A program made the translations under genes and the position numbers. From JBHIDJ01 sp046760105 (GTDB lineage: Bacteria > Pseudomonadota > Gammaproteobacteria > Acidiferrobacterales > SPGG2), in contig JBHIDJ010000008.1 in assembly GCA_046760105.1 (NCBI GenBank), positions 1 to 64,000 of the forward strand: a stretch of DNA of 64,000 bases, in the 5' to 3' direction. Positions 43,168 through 51,560 of the stretch are shown one piece after another. Below the pieces are notes generated by a model. It was not told the DNA's origin, searched no databases, and worked only from the letters and a program-made list of their open reading frames with translations. Position 1 is the stretch's first letter, and each line of letters begins with the position of its first letter.

Positions 43168-44178
43168 CTAATGGTTAAACTCAAACGAATCGAAGTAGAA
43201 ACGATCCGTCGGCAGTCCGTGCGCGGCGAACGCCGTCTGTCCTGCCTCAATCATCGGCGGTGGGCCACTGGCATAGACCTCATAGTCGCCTAGATCCGGA
43301 TAGTCCTGCAGCAACGCCTCGTGCACCCAACCCGTGCGACCATCCCAGTTATCTTCGGCCGGCGCTTCAGATAACACCGGCGTGTATTCGAAGTTGTGAT
43401 GCTCTCGTGCCCACGACAATGCCAGTTCGTGCATGTACAAATCGCACTCGCCGCGTGCCCCCCAAAACAAATGCATGGGTCGGGTTTCACTCTTGGCAAA
43501 CGCGTGCTCGAGGATGCTTTTGACTGGCGCGAAACCCGTGCCTCCTGCCATTAGCAAGATAGGGCGCTCAGAGTCATCGCGTAGGAAAAAGATTCCGTAG
43601 GGGCCCTGGAAACGCAATAAATCCCGCTCCTTCATTCTATTGAAGACGTGGTCAGTGAAGTGCCCATCAGGTACTTGCCGCACATGAACCTGCAGAAATT
43701 CATCGTCATGCGGCGCGTTTGCGAGCGAAAAACTGCGGCGACGCCCATCGCGCAATAGGATGTCGATATATTGACCGGCCAAGAACTGCAAGCGCTCGGC
43801 TGCCGGCAGCTTAAGGTGTAAACCCATCACGTCATGCGTCAACTTTTCTAGCTGCATAACGCGACACGGTAACGTCTTGATAGCAATGCCCTCGGCAGCA
43901 CTGACTTCGCGCGCCTCGAGCACCAAGTCTTCGCGCGGTACCGCCTGGCAAAACAGTGCCTTGCCAGCGGCTCTCTCAGCCTCTGGTAACGCCTTTTGTT
44001 GGTACTCGCCGTAATCAACGGTGCCGCTCAGAATCTTGCCCTTGCAGGCACCACAAGCGCCGTTGCGGCAGCTGTATGGCAGCGCCAGCCCGTGTCGTAG
44101 AGCAGCGTCGAGCACCCTTTCCTGATCCTCAACCACAAACTCATGGCCGCTGGGTTCGATACGTATTTTGAAGCTCAT
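43168..44178 (-). CDS. Ferredoxin-type NAD(P)H flavin oxidoreductase (AscD-like)
   Basis: 336 residues, three modules. Residues 1-95: plant-type 2Fe-2S ferredoxin with cysteines in CRNGACGACKGKIL and FCQ. Residues 100-210: FAD-binding part with RRRSFSLANAP. C-terminal: NAD(P)-binding with LLMAGGTGFAPVKSIL. The order matches CDP-6-deoxy-delta-3,4-glucoseen reductase and related electron-transfer components of oxygenases. The specific partner is not nearby, so the substrate is unknown. Confidence 0.88.
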   Translation of the reverse strand: MSFKIRIEPSGHEFVVEDQERVLDAALRHGLALPYSCRNGACGACKGKILSGTVDYGEYQQKALPEAERAAGKALFCQAVPREDLVLEAREVSAAEGIAIKTLPCRVMQLEKLTHDVMGLHLKLPAAERLQFLAGQYIDILLRDGRRRSFSLANAPHDDEFLQVHVRQVPDGHFTDHVFNRMKERDLLRFQGPYGIFFLRDDSERPILLMAGGTGFAPVKSILEHAFAKSETRPMHLFWGARGECDLYMHELALSWAREHHNFEYTPVLSEAPAEDNWDGRTGWVHEALLQDYPDLGDYEVYASGPPPMIEAGQTAFAAHGLPTDRFYFDSFEFNH

Positions 44179-44352
44179 TTAGACAGCAACGATATTTTCC
44201 GCACGGGCCAATTTTAAACCGTCACATCACTCGACCGCACCCCCTATGGGTACGCACGAAAGCGCACGCGGTGGGTGTCGTCCAACACCCCATTTGGCAG
44301 GGCAATGCGTTACACGTTTGCGGCAACGTGTTTCGTCCCCATTGTGTAACCA

Positions 44353-44381
44353 TTGACAAACCACTAGCAGCTGCTTTTAAT
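44353..44381 (+). promoter_or_regulatory. Sigma-70 promoter of the ABC exporter operon
   Basis: TTGACA at 44353-44358, a 17-nt spacer, TTTAAT at 44376-44381. The start would be near 44388, 40 nt before the ATP-binding gene. Five of six matches in the -10 box. Confidence 0.6.
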
Positions 44382-44426
44382 TGCGCAGCGTGCGCAACCA
44401 CCCCACTAAAATGGACTTGCCCCCTC

Positions 44427-45380
44427 ATGTGCAGTGACCTTTTGGTAGACGTACAAGGCGTCTCACGCTTCTACGGCGAAACCCAAGCAGTCAATCGCAT
44501 CAGCTTTAAGATCTTTCAGGGCGAGGTGCTCGGCTTCCTCGGCCCGAATGGTGCCGGCAAAACCACCACTATGCAAATCATTAGCGGTAACCTCGCGCCA
44601 AGCGAAGGCACGGTTACCATTGCCGGCCACGACTTACGCGAACAACCGCGCGCGGCCAAAGCGGCGCTCGGCTACCTGCCGGAACAACCTCCTCTCCACC
44701 GTGAACTAACGGTCGATGAGTATCTGGATTACTGCGCCGCGTTGAATCGTATTCCACGCCGACAAAGCAAGGCCGCACGCGAGGCCTCGAAGGAAAAGTG
44801 TGGCCTACAAGATATGGGTAGACGGCTCATCGGAAATCTGTCGAAAGGTTTCCAGCAGCGTGTGGGCTTGGCGCAAGCGATCATTCATCTGCCGCCGGTT
44901 GTGATCCTCGATGAACCCACCATCGGGCTGGATCCAATCCAGATTCGTGAAATACGCAGCCTCATTCGCGAACTCGGAAAAGACCACGCAGTGATACTCT
45001 CGACCCATATCCTGCCTGAAGTGCGAACGAGTTGTGACCGCGTACAGATCATCAACAAGGGTTCGCTCGTGCTTAGCGAGAGTATCGAAGGGTTGTCCCG
45101 CTATATGAAGTCAACGACGCTGTCTGTGGCCTTCCGGCAGCCGCCGGCGTTGCCGGTACTACAACAAATCCCAGGGATAAAGACGGCACAGGCGGATGGC
45201 GAAAATCGGGTGCAGGTCTTTTGCGAACCGGCCCAAGATCCGACCGAACAGATCATCAGGCTGGCGGCTGAAAAAGGTTGGGGTCTATACGAGATCACAC
45301 CACAAAGTGCATCGCTCGAGCAGATCTTCGTTGAACTCACTACCGAAGAACCGACGTGCACCCAGGAGACGGAGGCGTGA
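44427..45380 (+). CDS. ABC transporter ATP-binding protein (GldA/NatA-like)
   Basis: 317 residues from ATG at 44427. Walker A GPNGAGKTTTM, signature LSKGFQQRVGLAQAI, Walker B VVILDEPTIGLDP, and a C-terminal extension (CRTSLE-like SVAFRQPPALPVLQ) seen in the GldA/Nod-type exporters. It powers the membrane partner encoded next. First gene of a four-gene operon whose last member carries a heptad element at its end. Confidence 0.92.
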   Translation: MCSDLLVDVQGVSRFYGETQAVNRISFKIFQGEVLGFLGPNGAGKTTTMQIISGNLAPSEGTVTIAGHDLREQPRAAKAALGYLPEQPPLHRELTVDEYLDYCAALNRIPRRQSKAAREASKEKCGLQDMGRRLIGNLSKGFQQRVGLAQAIIHLPPVVILDEPTIGLDPIQIREIRSLIRELGKDHAVILSTHILPEVRTSCDRVQIINKGSLVLSESIEGLSRYMKSTTLSVAFRQPPALPVLQQIPGIKTAQADGENRVQVFCEPAQDPTEQIIRLAAEKGWGLYEITPQSASLEQIFVELTTEEPTCTQETEA

Positions 45381-46132
45381 TATTCACGATCGCACTGCGC
45401 GAGCTCAGGATATTGTTCCTGTCGCCGCTTGCGTGGGCAATTCTCGCGGTTGTGCAGCTGATCTTGGCCTTTATGTTTCTAAGTCATATCGAGGGATACC
45501 TCGTCTTACAGCCACAACTGTTGACAATGAAGAACGCCCCCGGTGTCACCGAGTTGATTGTCGGGCGCTTATTTAGCGGCACCGCTATTGTGCTGTTGCT
45601 CGTTGTGCCGCTGCTGACGATGCGTTTGATCAGTGAAGAGCGGCGCAACCGTACGCTCACACTGTTGTTCAGTGCACCAATCTCAATGACCGAAATCGTA
45701 CTCGGCAAGTATCTTGGCGTGCTTGCGTTCTTGCTGCTGCTGGTGGCCTTGATAGCGCTCATGCCGTTGTCCCTACTCGCAGCCGCGGCCCTCGATGTAG
45801 GCATGGTCTTGTCTGGAGTGCTCGGTCTAACGCTAGTACTTGGTGGCTTCGCGGCGGTGGGGCTATTCATGTCAACCCTCACCCAGCATCCCACGGTCGC
45901 GGCGATCAGCACGTTTGGTGTGCTGTTGTTATTCTGGCTGCTGGATTGGTCAGGCGAGGGGCTATCGGAAGGCGGTAACTGGCTCGCCTATCTATCGTTG
46001 CTCAACCACTATGAGCCGTTCCTTCGCGGCGTTTTCGACAGCGCCGATGCGGTCTACCACCTATTGTTTATCTTGACGTTTGTCGTGTTGAGCGTGCGTC
46101 GCTTGGACAGCGACCGTCTCGGGGGTTGGTGA
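45377..46132 (+). CDS. ABC transporter permease (ABC-2 type, GldF-like)
   Basis: 251 residues, GTG at 45377 overlapping the ATPase stop in GTGA. Six membrane helices with the typical ABC-2 signature LISEERRNRTLTLLFSAPIS after helix 2. Substrate unknown. The next gene encodes a GldG-like auxiliary subunit, so the set resembles the gld-type systems also found outside gliding bacteria. Confidence 0.92.
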   Translation: MIFTIALRELRILFLSPLAWAILAVVQLILAFMFLSHIEGYLVLQPQLLTMKNAPGVTELIVGRLFSGTAIVLLLVVPLLTMRLISEERRNRTLTLLFSAPISMTEIVLGKYLGVLAFLLLLVALIALMPLSLLAAAALDVGMVLSGVLGLTLVLGGFAAVGLFMSTLTQHPTVAAISTFGVLLLFWLLDWSGEGLSEGGNWLAYLSLLNHYEPFLRGVFDSADAVYHLLFILTFVVLSVRRLDSDRLGGW

Positions 46133-47472
46133 TGCGCGCGTCACCGCCGTCGAAATGGCAGTTGCGTCTAGTCAATACAATGTTTGTGCTGCTGCTGCTG
46201 GTTGCGATCGGGTTGCTGCAGTGGCTCAGCCGCGACCATCCGCTGCGGTTCGACTGGACACAAAACGCGCGCAACTCTATATCCGAGGCCAGTATCGCCG
46301 CCATCGAACGCCTCGATAAACCCATCAAAATCACTGCCTTCGCTAGTCAGCGCGCTAACCTGCGTGCTGCAATTCGCGAGCTGATCAGCCGCTATCAGAA
46401 GCACAAGTCGGATATTGAACTCGAATTTGTCAACCCCGACCTTGACCCGGAACGGGCGCGTGCGGCCGGTATTCGCTTCGAGGGCGAGCTGATGGTCGAA
46501 TACGAAGGTGTGACCGAAACCTTAGCACAGCTCAGCGAAGAAGATATTACCAATACATTTGTCCGTCTGGGTCATCGCGGCGAGCGCTGGTTTGTATTCC
46601 TGGGGGGGCATGGGGAACGCAGTCCTGATGGGCGCGCTAACTTTGATTTGGCTGACTGGGCAACTGAACTGCGCAAACGTGGGTTCCAGACGCGCGTGTT
46701 GGTGCTCGCCGAGCATCCACAAATACCACAAAACACCGCTGCCATAGTGATCGCTGGTCCGCGCGCCGCGCTGCTGCCCGGCGAGGTCAAGGCTATCGAG
46801 AGTTACATCGTTGCCGGCGGCAATCTCTTGTGGTTGGCAGACCCCGGGCCGCTGCACGGCCTGGAGCCGATCGCCGAGATGCTCGGGATCGAATTCCAGC
46901 CCGGCGTCATCGTCGATCCCGGGTCGGAGGTGGTCACCGGCAACGCGACCGCTGTGGTCGCCACCCGCTACAGCGCCCATCCAGCCGTCAAGAACTTCCG
47001 CAACGTCACCCTTTTCCCAAGCGCGGTCGGCATTCGCCTGCAGGCACCCGCGGGTTGGCGCGGGGCGGCCCTGTTTAACACGCGTGACTCGGCGTGGGCC
47101 GAAACCGGTTCCCTCAGCGGCCCCGTCCAGTTAGACAAAGGTAAGGATACCGCCGGCCCGCTGAGCCTTGCGGTGGCGCTTGCCCGCGAACACTCGGACA
47201 CCGAGCAACGGGTGGTCGTTCTGGGCGATGGCGATTTCCTTTCCAACCGCTTCCTGGGTAACGGCGTCAACCTCGAACTTGGTCTGAGCGTCGCCAACTG
47301 GATCAGTCGAGATGACGCCTATGTCAGCATACCAGTGAGAACCAATCCGGACCGCAACCTGGAGCTGACGCAAACAACGCGGTTGTTCATCGCCGGTGGG
47401 TTTCTGTTTCTGCTCCCAGTTCTGCTGATCGTAGCTGGCACCCTCATCTGGTCACGGCGGCGCAAGCTCTGA
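46132..47472 (+). CDS. GldG-like ABC auxiliary protein
   Basis: 446 residues. TGATG overlap with the permease. N-terminal membrane helix (TMFVLLLLVAIGLLQWLS), a long periplasmic part of the GldG/ABC_transp_aux type (IKITAFASQRANLRAAIRELI, FVFLGGHGERSPDG, GNLLWLADPGPLHGLEPIAEMLGI), and a C-terminal membrane helix (LFIAGGFLFLLPVLLIVAG). Family members are subunits or partners of ABC-2 exporters. Exported substrate not known. Confidence 0.9.
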   Translation: MRASPPSKWQLRLVNTMFVLLLLVAIGLLQWLSRDHPLRFDWTQNARNSISEASIAAIERLDKPIKITAFASQRANLRAAIRELISRYQKHKSDIELEFVNPDLDPERARAAGIRFEGELMVEYEGVTETLAQLSEEDITNTFVRLGHRGERWFVFLGGHGERSPDGRANFDLADWATELRKRGFQTRVLVLAEHPQIPQNTAAIVIAGPRAALLPGEVKAIESYIVAGGNLLWLADPGPLHGLEPIAEMLGIEFQPGVIVDPGSEVVTGNATAVVATRYSAHPAVKNFRNVTLFPSAVGIRLQAPAGWRGAALFNTRDSAWAETGSLSGPVQLDKGKDTAGPLSLAVALAREHSDTEQRVVVLGDGDFLSNRFLGNGVNLELGLSVANWISRDDAYVSIPVRTNPDRNLELTQTTRLFIAGGFLFLLPVLLIVAGTLIWSRRRKL

Positions 47473-47491
47473 TACACGGCTGGCCGGACAC

Positions 47492-48355
47492 ATGCGTAGT
47501 CGGTGGCTGTTGAACCTGGGTCTGCTGGCGTTAGTGATGTTGCTCGTCGTTGTCGTCCTCTATGAGGACGGTGCAGACAACGCACAACCGAACGCACCGT
47601 TAACAACGCTAGACACGGAGAAGATCAACAGCATACGCATTCAAAAAGAAAACAACGATCAGCTTCGATTGGAAAGAAACAAAGACGGATGGTTTTTGGT
47701 AGCACCTCTGCGGGCGCGGGCTGATCGTTTGCGCGTACAAAGCTTGCTGCGTCTCGCCATTGCCAGCAGCGAGCTGCGCCGTCCGGCCACCAGCGATAAT
47801 ATCGGTAAGTATGGCCTCGACAAGCCAAAGGCGCGTGTGTGGTTTGATAACGAGGAAATCCAACTGGGAACACACCACCCGTTCAAGAAGGCTCGATACG
47901 TACTTTACAACGGCGAGCTACACTTGGTTCGCGCACTTGATTTCGATCCGGCATCACAGCGGCACACCGATCTTATCAGCCACCGCCTATTTGCAGAGGG
48001 CCGGCGACCGGTGACTTTTGAGTTGCCAGAGCTGACGTTGCGGCGAACGGATGGGAAGTGGCAGATGCGGCCCGCGAATGACGACATCACGCCTGACCGC
48101 ATCAATCAACTGGCAGATGAATGGCGCTTTGCGCGCGCACTGGCGGTCGAGCGCTACGGCGGGCAAGACGTACGTGGCTGGATCCGCGTAACACTCAAAG
48201 ATGTAAGCGGCGGCGAAAAGAACGACCAACAACTCGTTGAGCTGGGCATCCTGAGCGACGATCCGGGGTTTGTCCTCTACCGCAAAGACGAAGGGCTCAC
48301 ATACCGGTTCACCGAGCATACGGGGAAGCGGCTAATGAATATAAAAAGCGAGTAG
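47492..48355 (+). CDS. DUF4340 domain protein
   Basis: 287 residues with a single N-terminal membrane helix (LGLLALVMLLVVVVLYED) and a DUF4340 domain carrying SIRIQKENNDQLRLERNKDGWFL, LGTHHPFKKARYVLYNGELHL. DUF4340 regularly follows GldG-like genes, so it is the fourth gene of the exporter operon, probably a periplasmic accessory. Its stop (GAG TAG) is the first codon of a heptad element. Confidence 0.88.
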   Translation: MRSRWLLNLGLLALVMLLVVVVLYEDGADNAQPNAPLTTLDTEKINSIRIQKENNDQLRLERNKDGWFLVAPLRARADRLRVQSLLRLAIASSELRRPATSDNIGKYGLDKPKARVWFDNEEIQLGTHHPFKKARYVLYNGELHLVRALDFDPASQRHTDLISHRLFAEGRRPVTFELPELTLRRTDGKWQMRPANDDITPDRINQLADEWRFARALAVERYGGQDVRGWIRVTLKDVSGGEKNDQQLVELGILSDDPGFVLYRKDEGLTYRFTEHTGKRLMNIKSE

Positions 48356-48510
48356 CAAGTAGCAAGAAAAACAACTAAAGGCAAAGTTGATCGATTTGAC
48401 GTCTTTGCTGGACTTTACCGCTGTGACTTAGAACTGCTACCGGACGTACCAGTATTCCTAACTTGTTACTTTCACTTGCTACTTGTCACTTGCTCCTTGC
48501 AACTTGTTTA
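48352..48510. repeat. Heptad inverted element, copy 4 (GTAGCAA class)
   Basis: Left arm: GTAGCAA, GTAGCAA, GAAAAAC from 48352. Right arm from 48463: TTGTTAC, a 6-nt unit TTTCAC, TTGCTAC, TTGTCAC, TTGCTCC, TTGCAAC, TTGTTTA. A spacer of about 90 nt separates the arms. It fills the gap from the DUF4340 stop to 6 nt before the mutM ATG. Confidence 0.8.
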
Positions 48511-48516
48511 TAAGAA

Positions 48517-49332
48517 ATGCCCGAACTACCCGAGATTGAAACCACGCGTCGCGGTATCGCCCCACATGTAATCGGGCAGCCCGTTGATGCGGTCGTGGTA
48601 AGGCAGCGGCAATTGCGTTGGCCGGTACCCAAGGCACTGATGCGAGAGCTACCTGGCCAGACAATCGAGTCCGTCGATCGTCGCGGCAAATACCTGTTGC
48701 TCAACACAGCCATCGGTAGCGTCATCTTGCACCTCGGTATGTCCGGCAGTCTGCGCATCGTGCCGCAAGCAAAAACACCGGAGAAATATGATCATGTGGA
48801 TCTGGTATTCGCCAACGGTGATTGTCTACGGCTGCGGGACCCACGCCGCTTCGGGGCGGTATTGTGGACCAAGGGCGATGTCACACGACACCGGCTACTC
48901 GCGAACATCGGTCCCGACCCACTCGCACACAGCTTTGGCGGCGACTATCTGTATCGTAAATCGCGCGGGCGCACCCGTGCGATACGGGACTTGTTGATCG
49001 ACAGTCGCATCGTGGCGGGCGTTGGAAACATTTACGCGAATGAGGCACTGTACGGCGCCGGCATCCACCCACGGCGTGCCGCCGGGCGTATCAGCCGTCG
49101 GCGCTATCAACGGCTCACACAAGCGATCCGTACGACCCTGAAACGTGCGATCGCCGCCGGCGGCACCACACTGCGCGACTTTCGTGGCGCCAGCGGCAAT
49201 CCCGGCTACTTCCAGCTCACCATGCAGGTCTACGGTCGGGAGGGGGAGCCCTGTCGACGGTGCCGACGCCCGATTCGGGCCGCCCCGTTGGGGGGACGGC
49301 GGGTGTTCTATTGTTCCCGGTGTCAGTTGTAA
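48517..49332 (+). CDS. mutM: Formamidopyrimidine-DNA glycosylase
   Basis: 271 residues. Catalytic Pro2 in MPELPEIET (after Met removal). C-terminal zinc finger CRRC...YCSRCQ. DNA-binding H2TH region GVGNIYANEALYGAGIHP. It removes 8-oxoguanine and FaPy lesions. No Shine-Dalgarno is visible; the repeat element ends just before the start. Confidence 0.96.
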   Translation: MPELPEIETTRRGIAPHVIGQPVDAVVVRQRQLRWPVPKALMRELPGQTIESVDRRGKYLLLNTAIGSVILHLGMSGSLRIVPQAKTPEKYDHVDLVFANGDCLRLRDPRRFGAVLWTKGDVTRHRLLANIGPDPLAHSFGGDYLYRKSRGRTRAIRDLLIDSRIVAGVGNIYANEALYGAGIHPRRAAGRISRRRYQRLTQAIRTTLKRAIAAGGTTLRDFRGASGNPGYFQLTMQVYGREGEPCRRCRRPIRAAPLGGRRVFYCSRCQL

Positions 49333-49556
49333 GCGATACTTCAACTCACCTCTAATTTTTGCGATACAAGTAATTGATTATATTGCGATTTCTCTTATGC
49401 TAATATTTTAGAGAACGCTATCAGTAAAGACCGGCGGTCGGAGGCGCGGCACCGATTGTCCACGCATCCCTCAACTTTCGCCCGGTCTTGGTCTAAATGA
49501 ACATATTAGCGCCCTGAACTTACTACAATTCAGCAGTCCAACAGCGTAGAGCGACG

Positions 49557-51530
49557 ATGAAGAACCAAGGCATCGAAAAACACTTTGAGGCCTATAGCCT
49601 TTGGCGCAACGGACTCGCCGACAACATCAGCCAATTCCACGACTGGCTGCACACGCAGCAGCTCAGTGACACGCAGATCGATCAAAGGCTCGACCACATC
49701 CTCACCACGCTTCGTGACGACAAGCTGTACATCGCGTTCGTTGCCGAGTTCGCGCGCGGCAAGTCGGAACTGATCAACGCAATATTCTTTTCCAAATTCG
49801 GTCAACGCATTCTGCCGTCAAGCGCCGGGCGGACGACTATGTGTCCGACCGAGCTGATGTACGATGCGGATGGCCAACCGAGCCTAAGGCTCCTGCCGAT
49901 TGAGACGCGCAAGAGCGGCACTACTATTAGCGAGTACAAAGGGTTCAACGACGAGTGGCAAACCGTATCACTCAACCTCAAGTCGCCGAAAAAGATGGCC
50001 GAGGTGCTGCAGCACATCGCCGAGCTCAAATTGGTAGACCGCGAAGAGGCGCAGACACTTGGCTTACACATCGCGGAGGATGAATCGCAGCTCGGCATGC
50101 GCCTTACCGAAGAAGGGCAGGTCGAGATTCCGAGGTGGCGCTATGCCATGATCAACTTCCCACATCCGCTGCTCGAGCAGGGCTTGGTGATCTTGGACAC
50201 GCCCGGCCTAAACGCGCTCGGCGCTGAGCCGGAACTCACGTTGAATCTGCTGCCAAGCGCCCATGCGGTGTTGTTTGTGCTCGCCGCCGACGCAGGTGTC
50301 ACCAAATCCGACATTGAGGTCTGGCGCGACCATATCGGTACACATAAGGACAGCGCCAACAAAGGCCGCCTTGTAGTGTTAAACAAGATCGACGGGCTCT
50401 GGGATGAGCTGCGGGACTGGGACGAAGTACAGCGCGAGATCGATCGCCAGATTCGCGAAACCGCCAAGCACCTGATGATTCCGCAGCACAACATACATCC
50501 GGTATCGGCGCAAAAAGCACTTTACGGCAAGATCAAAGGCGAGCACAAGACGCTGGAGCGCAGTCGCATTATGGCGCTGGAAGAAGCGCTCGGCAAAGAG
50601 CTGGTACCGGCCAAGCGCGAGATCGTTCGCGAAAACATCAAGGATGACCTCGAGGATATTATCAAGGCGATGCGTGCGCTGACCGCGCAACGGCTGAAGG
50701 GCGTGCACGAGCATATGGAGGAGCTCTCCAGCCTGAACGGCAAAAACATGGATGTGATCGAACACATGATGAAGAAGGTGAAAGTCGACAAGGAGGTGTT
50801 CGAGAAAAGCCTGCAGCGTTTCCAGGCGACGCGCAGTATTTTCTCTAAACAGACCAACGAGCTCTATTCACACCTCAACATGAAGAGTCTCAACACCGTC
50901 ATCGCCGAGACCAAGAAGGACATGGACATCAGCATGACCACGGGCGGCTTAAAGACGTGCATGCAGAAGTTCTTCAAGTACGCGCGTAAGACCATGGAGC
51001 AGGTGGCGAAGCACACCCAGGAAATCAAGGAACTGATGGACGGGGTCTACAAGAAGTTCCAGGAGGAGCATGGTTTATCGAAGGTCAAACCGGGGAGTTT
51101 CTCGGTCATGCGCTACCTTCGCGAGATCAAGCGCCTGCAGGCGAAACATGAGCAGTTTACCAAGAGCATCTCGCTGGTGTTCACCGAGCAAAAGGGAGTT
51201 AGCAAGAAGTTCTATGAATCGTCTGTGGCAAAAGTACGCGCGATCTACAAGATGGCCAACCGCGACGCGGATAGCTGGCTGCGCAACATCATGAATCCAA
51301 TGGAAGCGCAAGTGCGTGAACGACAAATCCAGTTGCGCCGGCGTCTTGAAAGCATCAAGCATATCCACCAAGCAAGCGACACGCTCGAAGACCGCATGCA
51401 CGAGCTCGAACACATCACCGACGGTATTCAGGAACAGGCGCGCGCGCTCGAGAAGCAGGTCAAGATCATTCTCTACGCCCTGAACACCGACGAGACCGCG
51501 GTGGACGTGCCGGCGAAAAAATCCGCCTGA
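49557..51530 (+). CDS. Dynamin-like GTPase
   Basis: 657 residues. GTPase motifs: P-loop AEFARGKSELINA (the first Gly of GxxxxGKS is Ala), G2 GRTTMCPTE, G3 DTPGLNALG, G4 NKIDGLW. The C-terminal 300 residues are helical, with coiled-coil segments. Bacterial dynamin-like proteins remodel membranes or respond to membrane stress. No partner dynamin or other membrane-shaping gene lies beside it. It starts 224 nt downstream of mutM; no promoter is obvious in that gap. Confidence 0.88.
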   Translation: MKNQGIEKHFEAYSLWRNGLADNISQFHDWLHTQQLSDTQIDQRLDHILTTLRDDKLYIAFVAEFARGKSELINAIFFSKFGQRILPSSAGRTTMCPTELMYDADGQPSLRLLPIETRKSGTTISEYKGFNDEWQTVSLNLKSPKKMAEVLQHIAELKLVDREEAQTLGLHIAEDESQLGMRLTEEGQVEIPRWRYAMINFPHPLLEQGLVILDTPGLNALGAEPELTLNLLPSAHAVLFVLAADAGVTKSDIEVWRDHIGTHKDSANKGRLVVLNKIDGLWDELRDWDEVQREIDRQIRETAKHLMIPQHNIHPVSAQKALYGKIKGEHKTLERSRIMALEEALGKELVPAKREIVRENIKDDLEDIIKAMRALTAQRLKGVHEHMEELSSLNGKNMDVIEHMMKKVKVDKEVFEKSLQRFQATRSIFSKQTNELYSHLNMKSLNTVIAETKKDMDISMTTGGLKTCMQKFFKYARKTMEQVAKHTQEIKELMDGVYKKFQEEHGLSKVKPGSFSVMRYLREIKRLQAKHEQFTKSISLVFTEQKGVSKKFYESSVAKVRAIYKMANRDADSWLRNIMNPMEAQVRERQIQLRRRLESIKHIHQASDTLEDRMHELEHITDGIQEQARALEKQVKIILYALNTDETAVDVPAKKSA

Positions 51531-51560
51531 TAGCACCCCTCAAAACGCTAGCATCGATCC

